Of a stretch of DNA of 64,000 bases, positions 46,312-56,414 are shown in pieces. Position 1 is the first letter of the stretch, and each line of letters opens with the position of its first letter. The stretch is from Histomonas meleagridis (lineage: Eukaryota > Parabasalia > Tritrichomonadida > Dientamoebidae). The notes under the pieces were generated by a model that ran no database searches, was not told the origin of the DNA, and saw only the letters and a program-made list of their open reading frames with translations. The translations under genes and the position numbers were made by a program. The stretch spans positions 372,001 through 436,000 of the forward strand of contig WSYJ01000178.1 in the NCBI GenBank assembly GCA_020186115.1, in the 5' to 3' direction.

Positions 46312-47871
46312 ATGTTTTCTTTTCTTGGGGCTCATCTCCCGTTTGGAGAAAAAATATTTGGGGACCCAAATGGAAATATTTTAAACTCTACCTATATTTC
46401 TCTTAAGTCGCAAAATGAAGTTCAAGCCGCCACGTCATTATTAAAGTTGATGAAATCAAAATATTGTTATGATGACTTATCATTTCTTGGCTTTGATGTT
46501 TTAAATCTATTATCATCTGAAGACTTTGCCGTCAAAATCATTGGATATCGTTTTGCGTCATTCTTTTTTAATCCGTATTTATCATACATTGATTTATTCC
46601 CAACCATAATACAAGCAACACTTCAATTCCCTACACTTCTTTCTTCCACTTTAAATGCGTTAAGTAAATTTATTAATCCATTTGTCTATGATACAGTTAA
46701 AGCACAATTAAAGACGTTAGCCATATCCTCTACGGACGTTGCCCGAAAATTTTCACTTTGTTCAATTTTTAATGTGTATCGTCAAGACAATTCCATTATC
46801 GAAGATTTTCTCTCATTACTTAAAAACACCCTTTTCCAACCATCCACCAAATATTTAGCGCTTGGCATGCTTTGTGAGATTGCACAAGACAATCCACAAC
46901 GCGTTCAAAGTTTCACATCCACATTAGTTACTGAAGTGCCGCTTTCAACTCCGCATTACTTCACAAAACTTTCACGACTATTTATCACATTATTACCATA
47001 CGACGACACATTACAAGGCGAACTCATCAAAGCGTTACCGCATTACATATCGCACCACACCGAATTAATATCATTAATTGATCTTGCGACACTTCTATCG
47101 CATTTTTCCGGCGACTGTTCACTTTATTCTCAAATTGGGTCCGAAATTAATAAGATCATTGCATCTGATGAAGATCCAAACCATCGGATATTATGTTTAA
47201 ATGCGTTATCCGCATTAACACCTAAGTTTCGTGTTGACACTGGCTTAATATCGATTGTATCGCAAAGCCCGAACAAATACATCTCGAGTTCCGCGCTACA
47301 AATTAAGTATCAACTTATACCTGATAAAGTTTCTGTTTTGAATGAAATCTTGGCCAATATTAAGGAAACTAAAAGCTCAAGTACAGCGAAACACTTGTTA
47401 CGTTATATACCACGTAAAGGCGAAAAGTTCATCGAAACATTGTTCCAATTATATGAACTTGGGATCAAAGGAATCGCAAAACATTTGGCGAAAGCTATAC
47501 GCGATATAACAGACGAGAAAACGCAGCTGTTGTTATGTAAGACAACTGTCGATACATTGATCGATACTCCGGATGATGAATTCGGTTACGCTTTAGCTAC
47601 TGCTGTAAGTGATTGGTCACAAAGAGCTACAGACATCGAATTGTTGTTGCCATCAACAATCTCAAGGAAAAGTTCCGAGTCACAAAGTGTATTAATTGAA
47701 TGCGCTTTCCATTTGTTCTTTAGATTGCACTTCTTGTTGCCAAAAGGTTTAATAAATAGATTGGAATTGTTGGCTCAGTCGCCGTTAAGACAGGTAAGAC
47801 AAAGAGCTGCGGAATATTTGTTTATTATAGAACAAATTATTGTTGTTTCAAAACAAAATAATAAAAAGTAA
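46312..47871 (+). CDS. Adaptin N-terminal-like (AP complex large subunit) protein
   Basis: The 519-residue protein is an alpha-solenoid with adaptin_N features: AATSLLKLMKSKYCYDDLSF, VLNLLSSEDFAVKIIGYRFA, LNALSKF and DVARKFSLCSIFNVYR, in the order seen in AP-3 delta and related large subunits. These subunits form the core of vesicle coat adaptors. The protein stops after the trunk; no hinge or appendage domain is present, whereas typical large subunits are 700-1200 residues. It may be a specialised trunk-only form. It ends 19 bp before a convergent gene. Confidence 0.7.
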   Translation: MFSFLGAHLPFGEKIFGDPNGNILNSTYISLKSQNEVQAATSLLKLMKSKYCYDDLSFLGFDVLNLLSSEDFAVKIIGYRFASFFFNPYLSYIDLFPTIIQATLQFPTLLSSTLNALSKFINPFVYDTVKAQLKTLAISSTDVARKFSLCSIFNVYRQDNSIIEDFLSLLKNTLFQPSTKYLALGMLCEIAQDNPQRVQSFTSTLVTEVPLSTPHYFTKLSRLFITLLPYDDTLQGELIKALPHYISHHTELISLIDLATLLSHFSGDCSLYSQIGSEINKIIASDEDPNHRILCLNALSALTPKFRVDTGLISIVSQSPNKYISSSALQIKYQLIPDKVSVLNEILANIKETKSSSTAKHLLRYIPRKGEKFIETLFQLYELGIKGIAKHLAKAIRDITDEKTQLLLCKTTVDTLIDTPDDEFGYALATAVSDWSQRATDIELLLPSTISRKSSESQSVLIECAFHLFFRLHFLLPKGLINRLELLAQSPLRQVRQRAAEYLFIIEQIIVVSKQNNKK

Positions 47872-47890
47872 AATAAGTTTTATGTTTTCG

Positions 47891-48487
47891 TTATTTGCGA
47901 TTTCGACCATTAATTCGACCACAGACAGGAATATGACGCTTGGCCGCATCGGGTTGATATTTACGACCGCAATATTGACACGTGATTAATTCATCTGTTG
48001 GATCAGAAACTTGGATCTCGGTGGAACTAAATCGTGAGTTGGTGGAAAGAGTGGGCTTTGTTGGTTGATCTGATGTGGTTAAATCGTGCTTTGAGGATGT
48101 TATATTGGTTTTCGGATTTAAATTGAACGTAAGTTCTTTAGAGGTGGTTGAATTGGATTGGCCAAGAATGGATTTGGGCTTGACGGAAGATGTAATAGGC
48201 GTTGTTTGACGAGAATTATCTTTTTGTTGTGATTTTGTATCATCATTCGTTGGAGTAGATGACGCAGGTTTGGTAATTTTCCCATTAACAATGTCTGAAA
48301 AACGACGCATCATCAAAATTCTGTGTCCAATTGAAGTTACACCCATTTCTTTGAGATGATCTTCTGTGATTAAGGGAAGATGAATTCCACAAATTTCATT
48401 CTGAATAAATGCATTTGCATACTGACCATAGCCAAGCAATTTTAGCTGTTTTGCAACATCTTGTTGATTCCAGTCTTGATAATTCAT
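47891..48487 (-). CDS. SAM-domain protein with C-terminal C2HC finger
   Basis: Residues 1-66 form a SAM domain (WNQQDVAKQLKLLGYGQYA, CGIHLPLITEDHLKEMGV, IGHRILMMRRF). A Ser/Thr/Asn-rich linker follows, and the end carries a zf-C2HC_2-type finger (CQYCGRKYQPDAAKRHIPVC). SAM domains mediate protein oligomerisation or RNA binding, and this finger type is common in protist flagellar and cytoskeletal proteins. The protein has 198 residues and looks complete. The function is unknown. Confidence 0.85.
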   Translation of the reverse strand: MNYQDWNQQDVAKQLKLLGYGQYANAFIQNEICGIHLPLITEDHLKEMGVTSIGHRILMMRRFSDIVNGKITKPASSTPTNDDTKSQQKDNSRQTTPITSSVKPKSILGQSNSTTSKELTFNLNPKTNITSSKHDLTTSDQPTKPTLSTNSRFSSTEIQVSDPTDELITCQYCGRKYQPDAAKRHIPVCGRINGRNRK

Positions 48488-48886
48488 TCTTTAATAATTA
48501 AACGTACACAACAGAATTGTTCCAAGTTTGGAAAATTCATTTCCTAACTATTAATTAGAATATAGGTATCAAACAGCAAACATAGAAAGCAGTATTTTAA
48601 ATGTTATCAATAATTTTAATGTATTAAATTTGATATCAATAGAATATTTTTGTAATCTCACATTAAAGTAAGTTAATGAAAGCAACACAGCTAAGCATTT
48701 TTATAGGCTTATGACAAAAACATATACTTTCTTTTTCAATCGAAATCAGAAAAAACTTCTTTTCGAAAATCATTTTTATCATTAAACAATATTTTCTTCT
48801 TAGGAAGTAAATTTAATAGCATTACTCTATTAAATAAAAATTAAAAATAATTAATCAAAAATTACAAATTTTATATAATATTATTT

Positions 48887-50641
48887 TCAAATAGAATTCG
48901 ATGCGCTAGGGTTCGTCAATGCCATTGGTTTATTCTTTGTGTGCTTTGGCTGCAATTTTTGCTTGCGATCAATATTATTTTTCTCGAGTTTTCTTTCATC
49001 GATTACATTTGCGAATGTATTTTGGCATATCTCAATCAGGTCCTTTTGTGATTGTTGAGATAAATAATTTGGTGATGAAAGAATTTTTGATGCCAAAGGA
49101 ATTATGTTCTGTAAAGAAACCTCTAGTGTAACGTCAAGCTTCTTTAAAAGTGAAACAATTGCGTCAGCGATTTCAGTTGATTTGAATTTGCCCCAAGCGA
49201 TTGTTATCTTTGGCAATGAAATTTCCGCAAATGTATCTGGATCAACTTTCATATGGCAATCACTTAAAGTCAAAATAGAGTTAGCAATGATATCTTCATT
49301 ATCAGATTCTGATATTAAATTACAAAGTTTTGGAATAATAACTTCTCTTATTACGCTTGAATTGATTGTCTTAAGAATTAATGGTAAATAAGCAATTGCT
49401 GTATTTTGTATTCTTATATCAGTATCAGGTTTTAATGCAGCTTGAAATATTGGGAAAATTACTTCATAATGACGTTCAGGCTCCACTTTTTCCAGTAAAA
49501 TATTCAAAACTGAGAAAACCGCTAGCATTTGTTCGGGCGGTTTTGTCACGGTCAAAAAGTGGTATAACGGTATCAAAATTTCGTTGTTGAATTCTCTTTT
49601 TGTATACAAAGAACCGATTTGAAAAATTAACGGTATCGTCACAGGGCAGTACCTTTCGTCCTCCAAAGTTTCCTTCATGAAAAGGGGCATAAGCTTAATC
49701 CTATTCATTCTTTCAGAGAAGATATCCAATGTCCGAATTAACGACTTATAAAAATTGAATTTTTCCGCAGGTTTTTTGGTTAATATGTTATCGATATATT
49801 GGTAAACTTTCGTTTGAACTGAATTAAGTGTAGACTCTATTTGGATGATGGATGGCCTTGTTTCAGGAGATACAGAAATACATGATTTAAGAAGTTTGGA
49901 AATCGGTTCTGTTACATTTGGAATTGTTAAAGTATATTCATCGCTTAGTTTTCGTAAGATTTCATGCGGAGATTTACATGTAAATAAGTTTCGTTGCATA
50001 TATAATGATATTAGAACTACTCCAAAACTAAATATATCGGCTGACTTTGTGATCGTTTGATTTAATGTAAGTTCTGGTGCTGAGAAATTTACATCAGGAA
50101 GAAAAGGAGATGGATTCCAATTCCCATATTTTGGAAATACTTTGTACGATTCGCCAATTATTGACGATGAAAAATTAAATGAACATAATTTTAAGGTTAA
50201 GTCTTCGGTTAAAACAATGGACGTAGGAGATATACCCAAATGAGCAATATTCGCATTTTCATGAAGGAAATCTAATGCAGAAATTAATTGTTTCCCAATG
50301 TATTCTACTTCATCCGTTGTTAAGCTCCTTTCATTGACCAAGCATGAATGAATTGGCTCGGCTGAAAAAGCAATTTGTTTTGGATTTTCGTTCGCTTCAA
50401 GAATTTTTAAAATATGTGGATGTCTCAATTTGCGAATTTGCTGGATAGAATAAATGCATGATTCTAAGTATTTTTCATTGTCTGTTTTTTGCTTATTTTG
50501 ATCAAGCATTTTTTGATTATCAAACAACCAGAGAGATACCTTTTCCCCAGAATTTTTCTTTACAGCACTATGCACCTTCCAAAAGCCTGTTGTAAATATT
50601 GGCATTATCTGATCAAATGATGCTGAAAGGTCTGCTCCCAT
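48887..50641 (-). CDS. SCY1-like (SCYL) pseudokinase
   Basis: The 584-residue protein has an N-terminal kinase fold and C-terminal HEAT-like repeats, as in SCYL proteins. The catalytic loop reads HLGISPTSIVL instead of HRDxKPxN, and the DFG position is CSFNF, so it is a pseudokinase. PELTLNQTITKSADIFSFGVV corresponds to the APE/subdomain IX region. HEAT-like helices follow from about 300 (TPLIFQIGSLY-like VTIPLIFQIGSLY, IQNTAIAYLPLIL). SCYL1/SCYL2 act with clathrin or COPI vesicles. A basic tail ends the protein. The start at 50641 (MGADLSASF) has Gly at position 2, permitting myristoylation. Confidence 0.9.
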   Translation of the reverse strand: MGADLSASFDQIMPIFTTGFWKVHSAVKKNSGEKVSLWLFDNQKMLDQNKQKTDNEKYLESCIYSIQQIRKLRHPHILKILEANENPKQIAFSAEPIHSCLVNERSLTTDEVEYIGKQLISALDFLHENANIAHLGISPTSIVLTEDLTLKLCSFNFSSSIIGESYKVFPKYGNWNPSPFLPDVNFSAPELTLNQTITKSADIFSFGVVLISLYMQRNLFTCKSPHEILRKLSDEYTLTIPNVTEPISKLLKSCISVSPETRPSIIQIESTLNSVQTKVYQYIDNILTKKPAEKFNFYKSLIRTLDIFSERMNRIKLMPLFMKETLEDERYCPVTIPLIFQIGSLYTKREFNNEILIPLYHFLTVTKPPEQMLAVFSVLNILLEKVEPERHYEVIFPIFQAALKPDTDIRIQNTAIAYLPLILKTINSSVIREVIIPKLCNLISESDNEDIIANSILTLSDCHMKVDPDTFAEISLPKITIAWGKFKSTEIADAIVSLLKKLDVTLEVSLQNIIPLASKILSSPNYLSQQSQKDLIEICQNTFANVIDERKLEKNNIDRKQKLQPKHTKNKPMALTNPSASNSI

Positions 50642-51035
50642 TTCTTTTTTTGAATTTTCGTAAATGTCAATAAAAATTAAATGAAAAAATAATTGTCAAC
50701 ACTTCATCACATCTAAGTTCATTTTTCTCATAAAAAAATTATACTCAATGAATAATATCATCATAAAAATGATAATAAATTTTCAAAAGTCCGATTTCCT
50801 TCCATAAAATTATTGATTGAATTTGAACAAATGATTTTTAATTTAACTCAAGAAAATCTTGAACTAACAATATAAAGAACAATGAAATTATTTGATTCGA
50901 ATTTCCCATGTTCATATAATTTAATTATAAGTAATTTAGTTTATTTTGCATTTTATTCAAAAAAGGATTTAAATGATAATCAAACTAAAGAAGAAGAAAT
51001 TCATCAAAATATTCACAAATTGAAATATTTCAAAT

Positions 51036-51060
51036 TAAACCGTTTATTGGAAACCGTTAA
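51036..51060 (+). promoter_or_regulatory. Two Myb-type motifs before RFC2
   Basis: AAACCGTTTATT and AAACCGTTAA lie about 37-60 bp before ATG 51097. They overlap the end of a 60-codon ORF (50882-51064) that is otherwise unsupported. Confidence 0.5.
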
Positions 51061-51096
51061 TTAAGACGTTTATTTATTAAAGCTTGTTAATTTGTA

Positions 51097-52062
51097 ATGG
51101 CACAAATTCCATGGGTAGAAAAGTTCAGACCAAAAGTGTTAAATGATGTTGTTGGAAATCGTGCTGCTGTTGAACGACTTCGAATTATTGCATCTCAAGG
51201 AAACATTCCAAATCTTATTTTAACAGGCCCACCTGGTATTGGTAAAACCACTTCACTTCTCTGTCTTTGCAATGAGCTTCTTGGTAATCTTGTTAAAGAA
51301 GCTGTTATTGAATTAAATGCATCAGATGAACGAGGCATTGAAGTTGTTCGTCAATCAATCAAATCCTTTGCCAAGAAACATGTTAACCTACCACAAGGCC
51401 GTCACAAAATTATACTTTTAGATGAAGCAGATTCAATGACACCCGCTGCACAACAAGCGATGCGTAGAATCATGGAAAAATATTCCAACACAACACGCTT
51501 TGTCTTTGCATGCAACATGAGCGACAAAGTTATTGAACCCATTCAAAGTAGATGTGCAATAGTTCGATTTACCAAAGTCGAAGAAGGTGAAATTGCGACA
51601 CGACTAGCACAAATCTGCGAACAACAAAACGTAGGCTTTACCAAAGAAGGCATTGACGCGCTTGCTGTATTATCTGATGGAGATATGCGTACTGCCGTTA
51701 ATGGTTTACAAGCCACAGCCATACGCTATGGATTTATAAATCCCGAAAATGTGCAAAACACAGTCGATGCGCCCAATCCTACGGCGATGACCGAAATTTA
51801 TGATTCGATGAGAAAGGAGGATTTAAGGTCAGCATTGACTGTGTTGTCGGGATTAGAAATGAGAGGCCACAGCGCATCAGATATAGTACAGTCATTATTT
51901 AAGGCCGCCAGAAGAGATTTGATATTTGGCGAGAAATTAAAATTGTTGATTCTTAAGGAAATTGGTTTGACGCAGATGGCAATGGCACAGGGAGTGTCTA
52001 GCCCACTGCAATTAGACGGATTGTTAGCACGCATATATAAAATTATTCAGGCGAACAAGTAA
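51097..52062 (+). CDS. RFC2: Replication factor C small subunit (RFC2; yeast Rfc4)
   Basis: The 321-residue AAA+ protein shows the RFC boxes: WVEKFRPKVLNDVVGN (box II), GPPGIGKTT (Walker A, about 44-52), LLDEADSMT (Walker B), TRFVFACN (sensor 1), and IQSRCA (SRC arginine finger, about 150). WVEKFRP, LELNASDERGI-like (IELNASDERGIEVV) and DKVIEPIQSRCAIVR match the RFC2/yeast Rfc4 subgroup. RFC loads PCNA at primer ends in the nucleus. The length is normal. Confidence 0.95.
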   Translation: MAQIPWVEKFRPKVLNDVVGNRAAVERLRIIASQGNIPNLILTGPPGIGKTTSLLCLCNELLGNLVKEAVIELNASDERGIEVVRQSIKSFAKKHVNLPQGRHKIILLDEADSMTPAAQQAMRRIMEKYSNTTRFVFACNMSDKVIEPIQSRCAIVRFTKVEEGEIATRLAQICEQQNVGFTKEGIDALAVLSDGDMRTAVNGLQATAIRYGFINPENVQNTVDAPNPTAMTEIYDSMRKEDLRSALTVLSGLEMRGHSASDIVQSLFKAARRDLIFGEKLKLLILKEIGLTQMAMAQGVSSPLQLDGLLARIYKIIQANK

Positions 52063-52292
52063 AAGTGATTTTTATTTCTATCGGCTGTTTTTTGGAAATT
52101 GCTACTGCGGATGAATCGAACTGACGTAATTACGAGTTTATACTGCTGTACATTGAAAAAATGATTCCTAAGTGTAACACTACAATTGTGATACTAATTA
52201 TTATTTCATTATATCTTCTGAAACTTTATTGAGACGTAAGAAAAAATCGAAAAATGTATAAAGTTAATTTTTAAATTCACCATCATAAGTTT

Positions 52293-52592
52293 TTAAAGTT
52301 TCATTTTAATTATTTGATGTACACTAAAATTTATCAATTCATTATGAAGAAAAAATATAAAAAAAATATCTCCCGCATATTTACTAATTTTTTTTTTTTC
52401 ATAACTACTGCTCATTCTCATTAGAGTCAATATAATAATATCTTGATTAACAGTTTCTCGTTCATTTTCATCACTAAAATGAATACCAACACATTCTACT
52501 GATATTTGTGTGCTTACTTTTTCTTTCTTGCTATTGTTATAACGAATTAAAAATAAAAAAGCACCAATAATAATAAGAACGATTACAAACAA
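52293..52592 (-). pseudogene. Orphan transmembrane-plus-tail fragment
   Basis: The open frame has no ATG: it starts after TAA at 52613 and reads LFVIVLIIIGAFLFLIRYNN, then a polar tail (SKKEKVSTQISVECVGIHF). A single membrane helix followed by a short basic tail is how many trichomonad surface proteins end, so this could be the 3' remnant of one. Chance cannot be excluded. Confidence 0.25.
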
Positions 52593-52612
52593 TTCAAGTG
52601 CTTGTATCGGTT

Positions 52613-53035
52613 ATGGGTAAAAATTACCCTTCATATCCCGTCCATATGCTTGAGGACTTCAGCGATTCTGATTATACAGATGATACCGAAAATGAAGAAG
52701 AGGTTGCTATCATCATGAATGTACACATGCCAATTCAAGAGGAGCAAAGGCAAAGATATGATCCATTTTTTTCTCTTGCTGCACATCATCAGCAATTTAA
52801 GCCAACAAACTTTATTGCCTTACCAAACCTAAAATTTGTTCCAACCATAGAGGAAGAAAAAGAAGGTGATGAGCCAAAACCGTGGAGAGAGACACCAAAA
52901 TTAATGCCTGATTATTTTAATTATGGATTTACAGAACTCGTTTGGGAAGCTTACAAATACAAGCAGCATGCACTTCGCCAAATGTATTCTGATAAAAAAA
53001 CTAATAACTTACATCGGAGAAATCAAAGAAAGTAA
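52613..53035 (+). CDS. Fip1-motif protein, paralogue 1
   Basis: The 140-residue protein has an acidic first half (EDFSDSDYTDDTENEEE). Its C-terminal half carries the Fip1 signature KPWRETPKLMPDYFNYGFTE with LVWEAYKYKQ following. Fip1 binds poly(A) polymerase and CPSF30 in the mRNA 3'-end processing complex. It is very short compared with animal FIP1L1, but protist versions are often short. The first ATG is 52613. A second Fip1-motif gene lies at 59018-59626. Confidence 0.85.
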   Translation: MGKNYPSYPVHMLEDFSDSDYTDDTENEEEVAIIMNVHMPIQEEQRQRYDPFFSLAAHHQQFKPTNFIALPNLKFVPTIEEEKEGDEPKPWRETPKLMPDYFNYGFTELVWEAYKYKQHALRQMYSDKKTNNLHRRNQRK

Positions 53036-53183
53036 TAAATATGTTTTTTTATACATTTTAGTTTTACTTTAATAACATTGCTAATGTTTGCTTATGAACT
53101 TATTTAAAGTAATTTTTGTTTTTTTAAGTTTTTCTTGATGAAAATAATTTTAACGTCTTACAGCTTTAACGGTTTCCTCTTCA

Positions 53184-54497
53184 ATGATATCAAAAGAGGA
53201 TTTCAAGCTTCTCCAGGAAAAGCTTGTTTCCTTATCAGAACAAAGCGAAGAATATCAAGCCAAGATTAATGAGCTGAAAGAACAAAACTCTCAAATTCCT
53301 TCATTGCAAAATAAAATGAAGGAAATGACAAAAGAAAATGAAAAAGAAGAAGAAAGGCAAATGAAAGAACTTCAAGATGCATCGGCCAAGCTTAATCAAT
53401 TGCGTTCTGATTCAAAGAAGTCAATATTTGATTTATCTGAAAGAAAGATCCAAAAACTCGAAAATAAAATTAAGATTTTGCGCAAAAAGTTCGAAGACCT
53501 AATGAAAACAGAGGATGAGTTAAATGCTACGAATGATGAAAATCGAAAACAGATACATGTAATCAAACAAGACGCAGAATCTTTACAAACACAGATCAAC
53601 AAATTCGAGAAGTTATGTCTTAGAGTTCCTCCATCTGCTCCTATTCTTCTACAAATTACTGATTTAGAGACATCATATTCTCAACTTAGAAATCTTCATC
53701 AGCAAAATTCAAGTCGAATTCCAATACTTGAAACTCAAATATCCGATCTTACTTCTGAAGTTCAACTCAAAGGTTCTCAATATTATAGGCTCAAAGGCGA
53801 TCTTGATTCAATACAATCAAATATCGATAAATCCAAATCTTCGAAATCAGAACTTATTTCTACACTTCAAAACATCAGTGGACAACTTGAAGAAGACGGC
53901 ATTGCTAATAAATCCGAGAACCTTCGAGCTATAGAAGAACGAAAACGCAACGAATCGCTCGAGGAGTCAGAAAAAAGTGACGTTTCACAACTAGAAGCGT
54001 CACTTTTGTCACTCAAAGAAAAAGAAACCGATTTTTCAAATGACATTTCTGCCCTCAAAAGCGATCATGCGAAAGTTATTCTAAAGAAGAAACAAATGAT
54101 TGATCAACTGAATAAGAAGATGAAAGAAACAAAACATGAAATTGAAGAAGCTCAGTCAAATAACCCTGAAGTTTTTCAACTTACATCAGATCTCGAGAAG
54201 GAATGGATCGAACATGAACAATTGCTTGACATATATAAAGACAAGTGCAGCGTATTAGAGAAGAAAAAAGAGCTTTTAAGAAGAAGGAAAATTGCAATCG
54301 CAGAAATAAGAAACAGATGGCCTCCAGATGGAAGAGTCAAAGCAAAGAAAGGTATGCCTGAACTATGTTGCATTTATGAAGAGGCATTGGTAATGAATAG
54401 AAAACTTGCGGGAGATGTAAATAGTCTGAATGGAGAGATTGAAATTTATAGGGAAATGAACACTAAGCTAAAGAAAGAGTTGAAAATAGCTGATTGA
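53184..54497 (+). CDS. Long coiled-coil protein
   Basis: The 437-residue protein is almost entirely coiled coil, from QEKLVSLSEQSEEYQAKINE to MNTKLKKELKIAD. A proline-containing break near 145 (CLRVPPSAPILL) and a conserved-looking non-coil patch near 375-395 (RNRWPPDGRVKAKKGMPELC) interrupt it. The RWPPDG patch suggests a specific family, perhaps flagellar or spindle-associated, but I do not recognise it. TTTAACGGTTTCCTCTTCA lies directly before ATG 53184 and combines a Myb-type core (53168-53172) with an Inr-like TCA. Confidence 0.8.
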   Translation: MISKEDFKLLQEKLVSLSEQSEEYQAKINELKEQNSQIPSLQNKMKEMTKENEKEEERQMKELQDASAKLNQLRSDSKKSIFDLSERKIQKLENKIKILRKKFEDLMKTEDELNATNDENRKQIHVIKQDAESLQTQINKFEKLCLRVPPSAPILLQITDLETSYSQLRNLHQQNSSRIPILETQISDLTSEVQLKGSQYYRLKGDLDSIQSNIDKSKSSKSELISTLQNISGQLEEDGIANKSENLRAIEERKRNESLEESEKSDVSQLEASLLSLKEKETDFSNDISALKSDHAKVILKKKQMIDQLNKKMKETKHEIEEAQSNNPEVFQLTSDLEKEWIEHEQLLDIYKDKCSVLEKKKELLRRRKIAIAEIRNRWPPDGRVKAKKGMPELCCIYEEALVMNRKLAGDVNSLNGEIEIYREMNTKLKKELKIAD

Positions 54498-54857
54498 TAA
54501 ATAATGTGATCATAAAAAGAAACAATTTGATAGTTCATTAAAATTTCTTAGTAATATTAAATAATTTTGGAATCACAATAAAGTTTAAATATCATAGGTA
54601 ACAATTACTTTTGAAAGCTAAAGCAGTTGCCCTTGTCTTTGTACTGATTATTATTTTGATTAAAGTTTCAAATGATTAATATTGTGATCAAATATTATAA
54701 TATGTATACATTGATTTGCTTTGACACGCTTTAATTTTTTCTATAAACTTGGTTATAATAAACTGTTCTGATCATACCAAAGCAAGTTAACTTGATATTC
54801 ATTTCAAATTAGGGTACTCCTAAAACGTTAAAATATCAGGAAGGAAAAAGTAATAAA

Positions 54858-55400
54858 ATGTGTTTCCACGGCCCTGACCTGAATTTTATTGTTATAGGAC
54901 TTGACAACGCTGGCAAGTCTACAATAATCAACCAATTGAAACCACAAATCGTTTTTTTATTTTCTAATTTTTAGTGTCAATCCACAAAAATAGATCCAAC
55001 AGATGGTATTTCAAATCCATGGATTCCATTCCATGAGTTTAGAATTCGTTTCAGGGATATGAGCGGTACAAATAACTCAAGACCTCTTTGGCAACAATAT
55101 GCTGATAATCTCAACGGAATAATTTTTGTTATTGACTCTAGTGATAACATAAGATTCTCTACAGCAGCAGATGAACTTCATGCTTTCTTGGATCTCCCTC
55201 CAATTAAAGAAAAACCTATCCCACTTCTTGTTTTCGCAAATAAAAATGATATTCAAGGCAGTGCTCCAGTTGAAGTGATACAGAGGGAGTTACGTCTTGA
55301 GAATTATACAGCACATCCAACGTTGGTTAAGGGTGTTTGTTCACATTTTCCAAAAGAAATTTTTTCTGGTTTAGAATGGATTGTAAAGCGTCATGTATAA
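54858..55400 (+). CDS. ARL6: ARL6-like small GTPase with a 24-nt intron
   Basis: Exon 1 (54858-54950) encodes the P loop GLDNAGKSTIINQLKP. Exon 2 (54975-55400) continues with DMSGTNNSRPLWQQYADN (switch II, DMSG as in ARL6), IIFVIDSSDN and ANKNDIQGS. Both are in the same frame, but TAG at 54972-54974 separates them, so 54951-54974 is interpreted as an intron. The spliced product has 172 residues. LKP immediately after the P loop and DMSG rather than DVGGQ favour ARL6/BBS3, which recruits the BBSome in flagella. No Gly2 is present, so it is not N-myristoylated. Confidence 0.8.
54951..54974 (+). other. Candidate 24-nt spliceosomal mini-intron
   Basis: Begins GTTTTTTTATTTT and ends CTAATTTTTAG, immediately after ATC and before TGT. 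It contains an in-frame TAG, has a length divisible by 3, and sits at a phase-0 site inside an otherwise intact GTPase. The CTAAT just before the end can serve as the branch site. Confidence 0.75.
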
Positions 55401-55637
55401 TTTTTCGGAGTAATGTCTAAGTATACTTAATTCAAATTTCAATTAGAAAATGATACAATGATTTCAAATTAAATATTTTATTAAAGACATTATTTTGTTC
55501 ATTTGGCATTTTAATTGTATTAATTTTAATGATAGTTACAATAGTAGTTAGCAACTCATGGTGAATGAACATCGAAAAATTCAATGCGTTTTCATCGGAA
55601 TATGACACAGTGTCACTTTTTAACCTCAAAGTTAAGG

Positions 55638-56369
55638 ATGTCTCTTTTAGATGGGCAGGACCAGGCTCCAATTCAGCCATTTCCGCAAGAATTTACCAAC
55701 CTTAAGACAACTGTTTTCACACTTCCAATTGAGCACACTGTAAATATGAAAGCACTTGTTTTATCAGATCAATTTTTTGGTAAGACTCTTCCCTTGACAA
55801 AATCTATCCCTCAATGCATGAAAAATATTATGACAATAATATCTAGAGAAAATATCACATGTATATTATTAATTGGTGATTTGGTTTATTTCCAAAAAGA
55901 TGAAAAACAAACCAAAAGCATAATTAAGAAAGTTATACATGTTTTAGAGGAAATCCCTCTTCCAGTTTATATCATGGGAGGAGAACAAAATCGTCAAATC
56001 TTGTATGAAATGAAATACAACAAACCAGGTTCCAACGTCCATGTCGTTTATGATTTCATGCTAAAGATTAAGCATCCAGCTCCTCCACCTGGCACAATTC
56101 CAAATGTTTATCTAACACATGATGTTAAAAACCCACTTCCTGTCAAGCCTGACCAAGTTGAATCATTTGTATTTTCCTTAAAGAATGCATTCAACCAGGA
56201 AATTGCCAATGAAGACTTCCTTTTGGTTGGACATTGCAATGGATATTCATTAAATGAACAAGGAAGATATGGCTCAATCAAAGAATTTTCACCAGACAAC
56301 CACCGTAATGGCTACGCAGTTATCACATGTGCAAAGGAAGGGTTCAATGTAAACATTGTTGGAAAGTGA
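55638..56369 (+). CDS. Calcineurin-like phosphoesterase-type protein, degenerate
   Basis: The 243-residue protein from ATG 55638 (MSLLDGQDQ) shows a metallophosphoesterase-like order of strands: ALVLSDQFFG, CILLIGDLVYF, LPVYIMGGEQNR and FLLVGHCNGYS. The usual metal ligands DxH, GDxxD, GNH(E) and GHxH are only partly kept (SDQ, GDLV, GGEQN, GHCNG), so activity is doubtful. YfcE/Vps29-like proteins are the nearest fold. An Inr-like TCACTTTTTAACC lies about 25 bp upstream. Confidence 0.5.
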   Translation: MSLLDGQDQAPIQPFPQEFTNLKTTVFTLPIEHTVNMKALVLSDQFFGKTLPLTKSIPQCMKNIMTIISRENITCILLIGDLVYFQKDEKQTKSIIKKVIHVLEEIPLPVYIMGGEQNRQILYEMKYNKPGSNVHVVYDFMLKIKHPAPPPGTIPNVYLTHDVKNPLPVKPDQVESFVFSLKNAFNQEIANEDFLLVGHCNGYSLNEQGRYGSIKEFSPDNHRNGYAVITCAKEGFNVNIVGK

Positions 56370-56414
56370 AAAAAAAATAATAAACTCAATTTGTAAAATT
56401 AGATAAAATGCATT

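Noticed and set aside
50882-51064. 60-codon ORF before RFC2
   Set aside because: It overlaps the RFC2 promoter motifs and has no recognisable protein features.
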